Source: Spongilla lacustris (taxonomy: Eukaryota > Porifera > Demospongiae > Spongillida > Spongillidae). From it: a stretch of DNA of 64,000 nt. Positions 1-12,255 of the stretch are shown in pieces; position 1 is the stretch's first letter, and each line of letters begins with the position of its first letter. The DNA lies in the NCBI GenBank assembly GCA_949361645.1, contig OX442416.1:11710850-11774849 (forward strand). Reading direction: 5' to 3'. The notes beneath the pieces are model-generated. The model searched no databases. It worked only from the letters and a program-made list of their open reading frames with translations, and was not told the DNA's origin. The position numbers were made by a program, and so were the translations under genes.

Positions 1-353
1 GCAATGAGCTGATCATGAGACAGAGTAATAAGCTGATAAATTATATGATACTAACAATGAAAGTGCTGAATAGGGGAAGGATATATATGTCTAATGATCA
101 CCAATTAAATTTGCCCCCATGCAAGGCTCACTCCGACAAGATCCTTGATGCAGGTGAAACGGATCTTGCATAAAAGTTTTGTGCGTGTGCATGGGCTAAG
201 GCGAAGCATGCTTGCACAATATACTTCTGAATGAATTATAAAAAGCAGCAGACCTCTATACATGCTTAAATCGAATCCTGACTTGATAAGGGTCATTGCA
301 AGAGCACATGCATTTAATAGTCAGAGCCTTCCGGCCAATATAGGGCAGTTTTA
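1..353. other. No gene recognised
   Basis: AT-rich sequence. I see no coding pattern, repeat boundary or RNA gene here. Confidence 0.5.
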
Positions 354-383
354 GTTAACCTTTAATCTCCAGGCAGCGGTCCT

Positions 384-412
384 AGATCTAGGATCGCTAC
401 GGTCCTAGATCT
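384..412. repeat. Subterminal palindrome pair (left end)
   Basis: Two adjacent copies of the GTCCTAGATCTAGGA-type palindrome sit next to the left terminus. The right end carries a matching pair, one of them with ATATCT in the middle. Their position suggests transposase binding sites; that function is inferred. Confidence 0.55.
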
Positions 413-799
413 AGGACCACCATATTACAGCTTCGATATTAATTGAAATAAACATTGTATTTTCTAACTTAATATTTTATTATTAGCTCCAATCATATTT
501 GGATAAATACTTGAAAGCTTTATAACAATTCGTTTATTTTCTAATATGATTGCATCAGAATGAGTTTATTGCAAAAAATGGTGAAAAAAGTGACGAATGT
601 TAATCAGTTACTTATTTTTGCTTGTAACTTCACACCCATATGTGCTCTATTTCAGGGAAACACATTATAACATTAGTAAAACACTGCCCTATAACTTCAC
701 TCTGATTTATGCTAACATTATGCTTCAAACATTATATATGATGAGATAAACAAATTAGGTTTGAGTGATATCTATAAATGAGTGCATTTACATTTTAGA

Positions 800-1093
800 G
801 CAAAATTAGCATTCAGGAGGAGAATTTTTATAATTGACCTAGCCAGATCCAATCCTGTATAGTACTGCTAGTTATTGCTCTTTTCTCAAATTAATTAACC
901 AATTAAATGTTGTGATTTTAATATGCAAGTTTTATGAATTAATTATGTAGTTATTTATAAAGAGTTAAACATGGACTTTAATAAACATTTTATAAAAGCA
1001 ATAATCTAATGTAGCATATATATTATGTAAACAAATTAGGATTTAACCCTTTCTTGCCACTGAAAATGCGAAAATAGATACCTGCCAATACCA
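800..1093 (+). repeat. Interspersed repeat, copy 1
   Basis: About 290 bp are clearly homologous, in reverse orientation, to 15813-16098. Shared blocks include AATTTTTATAATTGACCTAG and CTGCCAATACCAGCAC. It lies inside the TTAA-bounded element. In the other copy the homology stops exactly at the CCGG boundary of a transposon. Confidence 0.8.
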
Positions 1094-2146
1094 GCACTAT
1101 AAGTGATTTACATACATTTTGTGTTTACATTTTAGTTTAATGATTTCAAATATTGTTAGAATATAATGAATACAATTATCAGTTAATCAGAAGTTATATA
1201 ATGTTATTCAGTGGTTTTTAGTGGCTAACATCTTGTAAGGTGTATTTTTAATACTCATAGACAAAGCAAGTATTGAAAACTGTGGTACTATTGTGTTCGT
1301 AGCAAAATTGCTGCAACCAACACGTAGAAGCATTTCAAATGGTAGGTTGTGCACCAAAATTTTTTTTTTATGTAGTATTCATCTGAAGGAAATTCCTATT
1401 GATCCTGCCCGGGGGAATCAACCGCATATTCCCTGGCCAGTTCTCTTTAGATCCAGCAGCATAATTATAATTACCTAAACCTGGTGTATCATGCAATGAT
1501 AGGCATGGCAACAACATTGGGGCAAATCAATGGATGTATAAATACCAAGGAACGTGTTTTGAAGGTTGAATTCATCAAAATGCAGGGATTGTGGACATTA
1601 AACAACCTTCTGAAGCTCTGAAATTGAGTAAATTTGAGCTAGTGGATCAAAAATGCAATGGACTTGTACGTAGTATTAGCACGACATGCATGATGCCATA
1701 ATTAATGCAGTTAGACTAAACTTGAACAGTTCCTCAGTTCTTCAAATAAACAAGTGATAGGCCACTTTTTGGTTGTACAGCCAATTGGCCCAATACCCAT
1801 GCAAACAGCCCTTTTGTATAGAGACATTCAATACTACCGACTCGCTATACAATAATGTTAATCTGTGCATGCATGGCGGCACTGTAGAGTATCTGCTGCA
1901 CTGTGCCACTTACTCCTACAACTTCAGCAATACCATGCCCTTCCCCCTAAGTAGTCTGGCTGTGGTGGTCATTCTCCATTTCGTCCCTAAACGTAACAAG
2001 ATTATGCGAAAGTAATTCCATATCGCAAGAACCACGCCCCCCGTTTATACAAACCCGTTCCCTTTGATCGCTTCTCTTGTCGGCTCCTCATTACTACTGA
2101 GGGCGCTGTAGCTTTCCTTGTGACTAGTAGAGGCCTCTGAACAACC

Positions 2147-2435
2147 TTATTCAGCATTCTCACACAGATCACACCTCTTCTGCTTATTGTACCGCCCGAT
2201 CTCTCCAGCTAAGCCGTCTTTATGAACGCTCTCGACTTTTTCCTCTGTGGTCGTGTCGTTTGACCACTTAAAGTTAATCCGACACTTATGACATGCTCCT
2301 ACGACATGTAAAACAGTCTAGAACAAATCTGATTCCTTTTAATCTTCCCTACAACAGCCTCATCGACGGCGAAGTTCTTTCCCATTTTCGCGGTAATGCC
2401 AGCAAATTGATGGATGCGCAACGTTTGGATGCTTT
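2147..2435 (-). pseudogene. Degenerate coding remnant with paired CxxC motifs
   Basis: Read on the minus strand, the region encodes a basic, cysteine-bearing segment: GACHKCRINF followed about 35 residues later by KRCDLCENAE and a stop at 2147-2149. An upstream stretch in another frame (GITAKMGKNFAVDEAVVGK) also looks coding. Two CxxC pairs suggest a small zinc-binding fold. Its place near the end of a TTAA-bounded element makes a transposase C-terminal domain possible, but the spacing is not one I can match, and at least one frame break separates the two pieces. Confidence 0.35.
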
Positions 2436-2730
2436 TATCTCCTGACACAAAAAATACCATTATGGAAAACTACCATTTCTAAGTAGCCTGGACATATCTA
2501 GATAAGGCAGAGCTGTTTCAGAATTTTCAAAACATGCAGGCGTTCCTTATTTTCAGCAGCTTAGTTTGTCATCCTAGATCTAGGACGATCGTCCTAGATA
2601 TAGGACGGTTGGAGATTAAAGGTTAACAAGTACATAAGTACATAAAATTCTTTGTCTATAGGTTAATCAGTGCTGTTATAGTAGATAGTAATGCATGTTT
2701 ATATAGGCCTATATATGTGTGTTATTTATA

Positions 2731-5700
2731 CAGTACCCGCTCGCTCCAGCGGTAATTATCACCTTCGCTCCAGCGGAAAAATAATTATATTCACCTGGTA
2801 CAGAAGAAACTCTTGGTGTACTCAGCAAACCCACCTGTGGTTGACTTCTCCCCTCTCTTGATGGAATTCACTGTTTATACGCGCCTTTGCTGTATACACA
2901 GCGCTTCGTAATCCGCCCTTTTCTAATATTTCATTTCCTTCTCTGCACCCCGCCTACCTGTACTTCTTACTAGTACCTTCATTACATGTAAGATCGAACG
3001 CTACGTGTATGCAATACCTGCACGATCACTTCCTAGCCAGAATAAGAGCTCCAACCTAGCTTTGTTACCTTGGTGGAGGCAGGATGGACACAACCTGAGT
3101 ACCCAACCCAAAGAAGGAAAGTTTCACCATATAGTACACTGTTCCTTCTATTTTACCTCACGTGTTCACTTTCTTGATGATGCACATGCACCCTTGTTCT
3201 CTTGGTTATGCACCTTAGTTGAGCATCTGATCATGTAACACCTCAGGTTGAGAGGACCGGTGTAGGTATGCATTGATAAGGACGTACCTGGAATATCAGT
3301 TTCGCTACATAGCCAATCATCTAAATTTGGAGCATTAAGGGATAGGTTGAGTACAGTTTTCCTAATCCCACCATACCACAATAACATGAGCACACCATTT
3401 TCTGCTATGTGAGGATGAAAAGCATGCACGACACAAGAAAAAAAAAGTACAGTGTGTGGAGTGATGATTTTCTTTATGCTCACATGCTCGTGCATTATGC
3501 AGCATGTCGATGGAAATGGTCATTTGGTATGACAAGTGTGTATGGTACCATACAAATTGTAGCTGCAGCATTACATGTCAAAAATGGGATACCTGAAAAT
3601 GCTTTCTATTTAGGACAGCTTTGCCAACCATTCATACGGAGAACACAGATCAATTGCGTTCTGGTCACTGGCTCATTGAGGCAGATGGACATTGCGGACA
3701 AATGTCTGTGGAGTACGATCAGGTCAGGCTGGCTGCCACGGGGATCTAAGCTACATGTTGTGCTGCTTCTTTGTATGTGTAGGAACCATACACACTTGTG
3801 CATATGCATCTGACCATGTACATCAACTAATCTAAAACAGTACAGTACATGTATATTGTATGCACGATGGACATCTGGCTGTTAACATGCCCTTACCCCC
3901 TTTGCGGTGTGGAGAACCCTGCCAGTTTAGCTTCGGGTTTTGGTTATAAACATGCACGTGCCTACTCTGTACAACATGGTTACCTCTTCACTTAAATTTG
4001 TATTACTTGAGCCAGTTAGTTTAGTTCAGCCTTTTGATTTCACTGTGCCACACTGTACACCTGTAATACAATAAGTTAAATATTAGCATTTGATAGTTGT
4101 CTCTTTACAAGCACTCAGCATATGCAGAAACCAACCATCTCCACCAATTTGCTAAAGTACTGTCATGTCAGGTGGTAAATGAGCAAACTGCAAAGCACTG
4201 TTGGAGGATGCTATGAAATAGGTGTACGTGGATAGCACCAAACCTTTGCATTGGTAGTGTCTTCAAATGCACGGAGAATTGATTTCAAATGCTCATCTTT
4301 GCAATGAATTGCAGTGTAGGATGGTACTAACCAAGGTAAGAAAAACAGCTAGCCACCAATACCCAGTGTGTGCAATATAGTGTCTCATCCCACCGCGTGT
4401 AGGCAAAGCCCCGATATCTAACGTTGTCGTGTACGTTTAAATCTTCACTTGAACTAAATATAATCAGCATGACAACAGTTCACGTGCGCTGTGGCTGGAT
4501 CCCAGTGGCTAGCGCACGAAGCTTGAACTGTGGTCATGTTGAAGACGCCATACAGAGACGGCCGGACCACATATTTATTCACTTGCCTCATACTTTCACA
4601 CATATGATCCCAAAGCTCCACGAATGTAGGCAGAGTATGACTGTAGTTTCTGCTGCTGTAAATTCACAGGCATGCAAAGGTGCTCATTCACTAGAAATCA
4701 AGACTCGATCGAACCACGATATTCTAATGAATGAGCACCTTTTCATAATGTTTACAGCATGCGCGGCCGCTATGAGACTGAAGTACGGGCAGTCGTACAC
4801 ACCGCACTTACAGTCGCAAAACGTTGGGATCATATGTGTGAAAGTATGAGGCAAGTGAATAAATGTATAGTCTATTAGTGCACGTGTCTTCAACGTGACC
4901 ACAGTTCAAGCTTCGTGAGCTAGCCACAGGGATCCAGCCACAGCGCACGTGAACTGTTGTCATGCTGATTATATTTAGTTCAAGTGAAGATTTAAACGTA
5001 CATGACAACGTTATCGGGGCTTTGCCTACACGCGGTGGGATGAGACACTATATTGCACACACTGGGTATTGGTGGCTAGCTGTTTTTCTTACCTTGGTTA
5101 GTACCATCCTACACTGCAATTCATTGCAAAGATGAGCATTTGAAATCAATTCTCCGTGCATTTGAAGACACTACCAATGCAAAGGTTTGGTGCTATCCAC
5201 GTACACCTATTTCATAGCATCCTCCAACAGTGCTTTGCAGTTTGCTCATTTACCACCTGACATGACAGTACTTTAGCAAATTGGTGGAGATGGTTGGTTT
5301 CTGCATATGCTGAGTGCTTGTAAAGAGACAACTATCAAATGCTAATATTTAACTTATTGTATTACAGGTGTACAGTGTGGCACAGTGAAATCAAAAGGCT
5401 GAACTAAACTAACTGGCTCAAGTAATACAAATTTAAGTGAAGAGGTAACCATGTTGTACAGAGTAGGCACGTGCATGTTTATAACCAAAACCCGAAGCTA
5501 AACTGGCAGGGTTCTCCACACCGCAAAGGGGGTAAGGGCATGTTAACAGCCAGATGTCCATCGTGCATACAATATACATGTACTGTACTGTTTTAGATTA
5601 GTTGATGTACATGGTCAGATGCATATGCACAAGTGTGTATGGTTCCTACACATACAAAGAAGCAGCACAACATGTAGCTTAGATCCCCGTGGCAGCCAGC

Positions 5701-6697
5701 CTGACCTGATCGTACTCCACAGACATTTGTCCGCAATGTCCATCTGCCTCAATGAGCCAGTGACCAGAACGCAATTGATCTGTGTTCTCCGTATGAATGG
5801 TTGGCAAAGCTGTCCTAAATAGAAAGCATTTTCAGGTATCCCATTTTTGACATGTAATGCTGCAGCTACAATTTGTATGGTACCATACACACTTGTCATA
5901 CCAAATGACCATTTCCATCGACATGCTGCATAATGCACGAGCATGTGAGCATAAAGAAAATCATCACTCCACACACTGTACTTTTTTTTTCTTGTGTCGT
6001 GCATGCTTTTCATCCTCACATAGCAGAAAATGGTGTGCTCATGTTATTGTGGTATGGTGGGATTAGGAAAACTGTACTCAACCTATCCCTTAATGCTCCA
6101 AATTTAGATGATTGGCTATGTAGCGAAACTGATATTCCAGGTACGTCCTTATCAATGCATACCTACACCGGTCCTCTCAACCTGAGGTGTTACATGATCA
6201 GATGCTCAACTAAGGTGCATAACCAAGAGAACAAGGGTGCATGTGCATCATCAAGAAAGTGAACACGTGAGGTAAAATAGAAGGAACAGTGTACTATATG
6301 GTGAAACTTTCCTTCTTTGGGTTGGGTACTCAGGTTGTGTCCATCCTGCCTCCACCAAGGTAACAAAGCTAGGTTGGAGCTCTTATTCTGGCTAGGAAGT
6401 GATCGTGCAGGTATTGCATACACGTAGCGTTCGATCTTACATGTAATGAAGGTACTAGTAAGAAGTACAGGTAGGCGGGGTGCAGAGAAGGAAATGAAAT
6501 ATTAGAAAAGGGCGGATTACGAAGCGCTGTGTATACAGCAAAGGCGCGTATAAACAGTGAATTCCATCAAGAGAGGGGAGAAGTCAACCACAGGTGGGTT
6601 TGCTGAGTACACCAAGAGTTTCTTCTGTACCAGGTGAATATAATTATTTTTCCGCTGGAGCGAAGGTGATAATTACCGCTGGAGCGAGCGGGTACTG
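2731..6697. mobile_element. Near-perfect ~4-kb palindrome flanked by TA
   Basis: The arms start CAGTACCCGC at 2731 and end GCGGGTACTG at 6697, with TA on both outer sides (2729-2730 and 6698-6699). For about 1.65 kb each arm mirrors the other with no length change: positions sum to 9428 throughout. A 4-bp difference occurs near 4418, and the central 600 bp is more diverged around a centre near 4712. CAGT...ACTG ends next to a TA duplication fit a Tc1/mariner/pogo-type element with enormous inverted repeats. The sequence CGCTCCAGCGG occurs twice near each tip and may be a transposase site. No recognisable transposase is present; open frames in the arms mirror one another and are not convincing. 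Confidence 0.7.
4679..4741. repeat. Central hairpin of the palindrome
   Basis: GGTGCTCATTCA at 4679 is matched by its inverse ending at about 4741, around a short loop containing CGATCGA. This is the symmetry centre of the 4-kb palindrome. Confidence 0.75.
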
Positions 6698-6699
6698 TA

Positions 6700-7470
6700 G
6701 TAACTGTTGCATCTTACGTATACAACTATTCAAATTCTTGCATTGCTAAACAAACTATTATTGGCGCATCCCTCAGGTCATATATGCCACAGGTGCATAT
6801 TTTAGAAGGGGGAGAAACTAGAGCACGAAGCAGTAGTGAGCTTGTGAATATTTCAGTGACATTTACATGAGGTATGTCAAATACATAATAACATTTGGCG
6901 TCCAAATTAAGAGTTCAACTTTAAGTCATCTTTTATACCATGGATCAATAATTTTGGGCGTTTATGTTCATGTATACATGCATGCATGGCACTGTACAAA
7001 GGGAAAGCCATCATGCAGACATAGTGTAGTAATTGATGTACCACTTTAGTACCCTGTGACTGTCGAAGTTCGCGCGAGCATAACAGTCACTATATATAAT
7101 ACTTTACTCCATGCCGCATGCTATCACCTAATACACATCGGTACATTTCTGCAATTACGTGCGTGTAATCACCCAGCTCTCCTGACATATGTATATAACA
7201 GCAATAAAAGAATCTATGACTATAACGACCCTAAAAAATAAATCCACTAATTGAAAATTGTGCATGCTAAATTTAACTGATCAAATGACTGTAACTTGCA
7301 TGAATTTTTTTGTCTGGATTCATCTGAATAAGAGTCCATTTCAGTATAATTTCTTTGCATGACAGCATCACGTGCATGCCAATGAGACTATTAAAAAGAA
7401 AAAATAAATTCATTCCTGCTCATTACCTTTCCACCGGCCGATTCAATTCCACGCCGTAGATTAATTGGTT
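6700..7470. other. No gene recognised
   Basis: AT-rich spacer between the palindrome and the first secreted-protein gene. Only short frames without coding character are present. Confidence 0.45.
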
Positions 7471-7476
7471 AAGAGA

Positions 7477-8154
7477 TCAACACAGTACATTAATGAATGG
7501 CGGGCGTGGTGTCTGCCTTCTACTACTAAATCTCAGATCAGTTCCTAAGTCAGTGTTGTCATTTGTCGCCCACACCAATAGTCCATTATTCGGGTCTCCT
7601 TTCAGCCAGTTACGTGCGGCTTCGGTAATATCGAACAGTATGTATGACGGAGGCTGCTGCGACATCGTGAAGCTGTCCTGGGTGTAATGTACGGCATCTG
7701 TACCATCAAGAGCGAGGTACAGCTGCGACCAGGGAATTAACGCGGGTGACGTTTGTCTGTAGATGCTTGTTGCCTGGCTCTCTATCCACGGGACAAGTAC
7801 CTGGTGAACTTGCAACGTACGGCTCCAGTCCGAAGCTTGTTTAGGAGAGAGCCCGCCAGGACGGCCCGAATAATTGAAGTACACGAACAATTTTGCCCAC
7901 TTCATACTTCCGCAACTTGTAGGAATATTTTCAAATTGCACAAGAAACCTGTTTATGAAAGAACTAGGTGCCATTCCAACTCGTAACAGATTAGGATCAT
8001 CAGGTATTGTGTTGCGAGATCCATCCAAATACACGTCCTGCGTGTCCTCTAGCCTGTAGTTAACGCCGATGCCAGTATTTGTTGGTGTACATGTTACTCC
8101 GTGTGCGGGACCACACCAGAATACGACAAGCACGAGCAATGAATAAAGAAACAT
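7477..8154 (-). CDS. Secreted DNRLRE/CBM96-like beta-sandwich protein (paralogue 1)
   Basis: A 225-residue single-exon protein. A hydrophobic signal peptide (MFLYSLLVLVVFWCGPAHG) is followed by one domain with the motifs YRLEDTQDV, RFLVQFENIP, LQVHQVL, DITEAARNWLKG, NNGLLVWATN and a final FINVLC. This pattern matches the DNRLRE/CBM96 carbohydrate-binding-type fold, normally extracellular. The start at 8154 is chosen because it gives a clean signal peptide and aligns with the paralogue ending at 48913; upstream in-frame sequence has no such character. It is roughly the length of one domain, so it is probably a free-standing secreted binder. Ligand unknown. Two paralogues lie at 48913-49623 and 54068-54754. 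Confidence 0.85.
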   Translation of the reverse strand: MFLYSLLVLVVFWCGPAHGVTCTPTNTGIGVNYRLEDTQDVYLDGSRNTIPDDPNLLRVGMAPSSFINRFLVQFENIPTSCGSMKWAKLFVYFNYSGRPGGLSPKQASDWSRTLQVHQVLVPWIESQATSIYRQTSPALIPWSQLYLALDGTDAVHYTQDSFTMSQQPPSYILFDITEAARNWLKGDPNNGLLVWATNDNTDLGTDLRFSSRRQTPRPPFINVLC

Positions 8155-8190
8155 TTCACTATAAATACATGTACGTGATATGGAATAGCA

Positions 8191-8210
8191 CCGGCGATGT
8201 CGTTTAAATA
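8191..8210 (-). promoter_or_regulatory. Conserved core-promoter block upstream of paralogue 1
   Basis: On the minus strand this reads TATTTAAACGACATCGCCGG. A nearly identical block lies at the same distance (about 35-37 nt from the ATG) upstream of the paralogue at 48913-49623. TATTTAAA is a plausible TATA-like element, which would imply a very short 5' leader. Confidence 0.55.
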
Positions 8211-8304
8211 CTATCTCTCTATATAGGTACTGTAATAAATTTTTGAAAATGAATAAAACTAGAACTTTTATGCATAGCCTAAAAGAGCAAATTGAATGCA
8301 TCAA

Positions 8305-11300
8305 AAATATGCTTTTGCCACGGAAAACAGATTACTATTTCAAACGTTATAACGTTTCAAACATTACGTCGCTGGTGACTAACAATGTACGCAATGTGAA
8401 TTGACCACGCTATAAAAAACTGTGATGGCTTGACTTCTCCATGCAACTACTGTAAAAGTATTCAAGATAATGATGCCATATTTGCATAAAATACAACATA
8501 GGTACTCTTTATAAGGTTCACAGAGTCAAATACACATTACATCTAAATTTAGCTGTCTCATTATATAATCTAGCTGCCAATACGGCAATAGCCCGTATAG
8601 CGATATCATATAGTTCTCCCCTCTTTATTCACATTCAATGTGTAATAATTACTTTAGGAACTTGAGACTTCTTTGATTGATTTACACATATTATGTGTCC
8701 ATTGTATAGCACATTTTGACGATCCACATACCATACATGTAGGTGTTCAATATACAGACCATTAATAACTGATCACGCCCATAGCCATTGAGACATCAGG
8801 AGAGAGCTTGACCATCACCTTAGGCAGGCATCAGGAGAGTGCAATGTAGGCTCATACTTGCTACAAAGGCTAGTCAGTTGCAGTACAATGTGGAACTGAA
8901 TGCTGCTTCTGTTATGGATTCTGTATCGTTTTATTAGTATAGTTACTTAATATTGTGCATTGTTTATGCTTACCTTCATTATTTTATTATTACAAATAAC
9001 TGAAACGTTGGATAAAACGCTTCAAAAATATTACATTAATTTTTTTTTCATTATGAGATATTAGGAAACTCATTTGATAGTTCTAACTTCCTTCACACAT
9101 TGCAACTTCTTTTCTATCTTCCTCCTTGAACTGTTCTCCTTCTTTTGAATCTTATCTTTAAGTTGCTGATCTTGCAAATATTGTGCTCATGTTGTTTACT
9201 AACTAACTTTACTCTCTAAGCTTGTCAGATGCAAAATTTAACCAGGCTATATTTTCTTGCTTATTCTGAGAGTGTGCACACAACCACTAATTAATTTTAC
9301 ATCTTACGTTTCCATCATTTAACATTAGATGCTTTTCTATAAAGGTAATCAGCCAGGCCAAGGGTGCATTGTGTTCAGCAAACATACTTAAATTGGTGAA
9401 CAATGGTTGGTGATATAGATGAGCTAAAGTACCTTCAAGGTAGCCATGCAACTGTGTCTACTATATTACACATACTTCAAGTAGCTAGTGTACTACAATA
9501 TCTATTATCTTATCTTGTTCTGTTGTAGCATGCAGAATTTTGTAGTTCAAGGTTCAGGGAGAGCACCTGCCATTTGATCCAAAGCTACTTCAATAACTGG
9601 GCATATGCTGGTTATGGGTAGATGTATTTCTCAATGTTACTGCATACTAACATGAAAATATTGTCTTGAAAAATACGCTGTGTGGGCACCATCATATTTT
9701 TATGATTGAGCTGTTTTTAATGATATGGCGGTCCATGCTGTACAATACTTTCCATAACTAACGCGTGCCTTGACGAATTCGGTGCGTATTAAATAGAACA
9801 TTCACACAACTCTTTGACACATAAACAAAATAGATTGTGTATGCGTTGAAAATACAAAAAATAAGTTTAATTCACATGCAGGGCTCTAACACAGAAATAC
9901 CAGGTTAAGCATTATTATGTCAAGCTCTAAGCAATCCAACAGTAAACACCTGTGCCGATAAATGGACCCTTGGGCACCATCCAAAGCTCATGAAATTTTA
10001 TCCTGATATAGGCTAGGACCTAATAAACATGGGAAACGCTTCCTCAAGTGAGTGCTTTAAGAATCTAGGGAATAACTAATCGCGACCGATTACTATGGAA
10101 ATCATCGAGGCACACAAAATAACGCCGTATGCTGGCTTACATTTAGATACCAAAGTGTATCGGGCAACCCCTTTTGTTCTGTATTATAGCAATAAAGTCC
10201 TAAATACCTTGCAAACAACTTTACAAAGCGCGCGTCTTCTTAAGCACTCGTAGAGAAATCCTAAATACGGTCACAATTTTCGACGAAATTTAGATCACCA
10301 GTTTCCGCCTACGCAAACGCAATTTATTAAAGTACCTACTATATAGTCTAATTAGCCAGCCATACAGATATTCTGGTGGGCCCAAACATTTCAAAGGGGT
10401 CGGATCAACTGAATACTATTGTAACGGTGAAAGCAGAATCTGCATTACTGGCCGGAGTTATGGGCCGATGTCCAAAATTTCTGGCGCTCCGTTCCTGCAT
10501 GTATTACAACGTCCGATAGGTTGTCCGTTCGCTACAAAGAGTACATGTCACAGCACTATACCGTGTAATAAACTTGTCCATTGGACATGTAGTTAACGTG
10601 TTTTCACAGAAATTCCTGGCCTTGATTGCGGGCCCGTAATTTTGTCCGCAAACATGTATATCTGCTTGCGAATTTTGTATCATCCTAGCTTGCGTACGAT
10701 ATCGTGAGTGGACCGATTACTTACAAATACCTTCCCGGTACCGTAAAATCATTTGTATTCCCCAAGTCAAAATCGATATCACGTTCAATTTCGTGCACAA
10801 CTGAGCACGTATGTAATTTTGTGCGGGAATCCATACGGGAATCATTTATAATGCATGACGTAAAAATTAGCGTAGGAATTATTTATAATGCATGGCGTAA
10901 CGTCGACGAGCATGTATTTATAGCTGTATTACGCATCGAGCGTGTGTTTATAGCTACATGACGCAATAAAATAAAATCTTTGAAATGACAGTACATTGTA
11001 CATGTGATGAATAATCAGATACACAATTCTGCCGGTCTGCTTCTGCCTTCAGGTTCTGCGCAAGAAGTAGTTTAAAGATAGACGAGCACATCTTGCAGGT
11101 CTTACCAAATCAACAAAATAATCGTTCACGGATGGGAAGACTCGCTTTCAAGCAGTATACCTAGTAACTGTAGTAATTAAATATATGGGGCATTACAACT
11201 GTAAACATAAGATAGATAGAATCTTCCGTTGCCAATCCGAAAATGCTTAACTGAAAAACTATTAATACCTCCTGCTATTCCATGAGTGGTTGGAATCAAT

Positions 11301-12050
11301 GAACACAAATCCAAATCTGCTTACCAGGTAAAATTAAATTTGGCACAACTTTAGAACAGTGTCTGTGGCGAGAAGTTATCTAGACCAGCGCAACTTGCTA
11401 ACACTATGATGCAACGACAACAGGTCACAGGGCCTGGCGATAAAATATCTCAACCGAATAATACATGAGGAACTGTAAAACACTTAAAACAGTGCAAAAC
11501 ACTCATACTTAGGCTGGTCGTTAGCCATCTTGTATATGCTCTGGGCGTTCTGGCACACAAAACAGTACAGCTAGCTGAGTGTGGAACCTCAATGCAATAT
11601 TATGAAACTTACTGAGGCAGTTCGAACAGTATTTCTTGCACTTCGTTTGAATCAATTCACACCGCTGTGTTTACAAACAAATCACGCATAACAAGTTAGG
11701 CCTATACCCTACATCCGTTGCAAGAAGCGGGATCTTGTCTCATGGCCAGAAATTGAGGACATGATTGAATATGCAACGTTGTGATAGGCACCAATAAATT
11801 TGCCACCTTTTTAAAAAATGTATTTCAAAACAAGAAATGATTAATTCAAATGCTAAAATCATTCTTTTCTAATTGAATTCCAAACAGGTTTAGTATTCGC
11901 TTAAAATCGGTCTGATTATAATATACGTGTATCATGAAAAGAACATTAAGCAATGCCATCCATTAACTAAATTCAAGACTAATTAAACAACCGAGTATAA
12001 TTTATTCATAAACATATGTCACTATGTAATACCCGAAAACAAAATGCATG
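8305..12050. other. Gene-poor stretch
   Basis: About 3.7 kb with no convincing coding sequence, RNA gene or complete mobile element. Around 10840-10965 there are imperfect units of roughly 33 bp sharing ATTTATA and GACGTAA/TACGCA words. The rest is AT-rich and unremarkable by eye. Confidence 0.45.
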
Positions 12051-12054
12051 CCGG

Positions 12055-12134
12055 TGTCCCCCCTCCCCCCCCTCCCCCCCCCCCACCCCCCATTTTGGGT
12101 CCGGGGGGACCCATGCATATGCCTAGGCAACTGG

Positions 12135-12174
<40 letters not shown>

Positions 12175-12255
12175 TGGACCCAAATGCCTAGGCATATGGG
12201 TCCGGGTAATTATTTGTACATCCAGGCATCTTGGTCCGGGTAGGGGGTGGAGGGG
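12055..12255 (+). repeat. Left terminal repeat of A (link GCCTAGGC)
   Basis: Hubs GGGTCC-Gn-GACCC alternate with ATGCCTAGGCA links. One hub has expanded into a run of 38 Cs (12137-12174). Confidence 0.8.

Larger units (their letters stand above)
355..2626. mobile_element. piggyBac-like non-autonomous element, TTAA-bounded
   Basis: The ends are TTAA-CCTTTAATCTCC at 355 and its inverse ending in TTAA at 2626, giving a 12-bp terminal inverted repeat inside TTAA sites. Just inside both ends lie copies of the 16-bp palindrome GTCCTAGATCTAGGAC and close variants (about 384-412 and 2571-2608). TTAA targets and short CCYTTT-type termini are the known hallmark of piggyBac. No intact transposase is present; the only coding-like stretch is a broken one near the right end (2147-2435). 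Related ends occur near 26230-26470 and 28488-28540, so this is a family. Kolobok also uses TTAA and is the alternative. Confidence 0.6.

Noticed and set aside
3166..6262. Several 60-134-residue frames repeated in both arms of the 4-kb palindrome
   Set aside because: They overlap on opposite strands, are mirrored by symmetry and show no recognisable family. They may be remnants, but I cannot support any as a gene.
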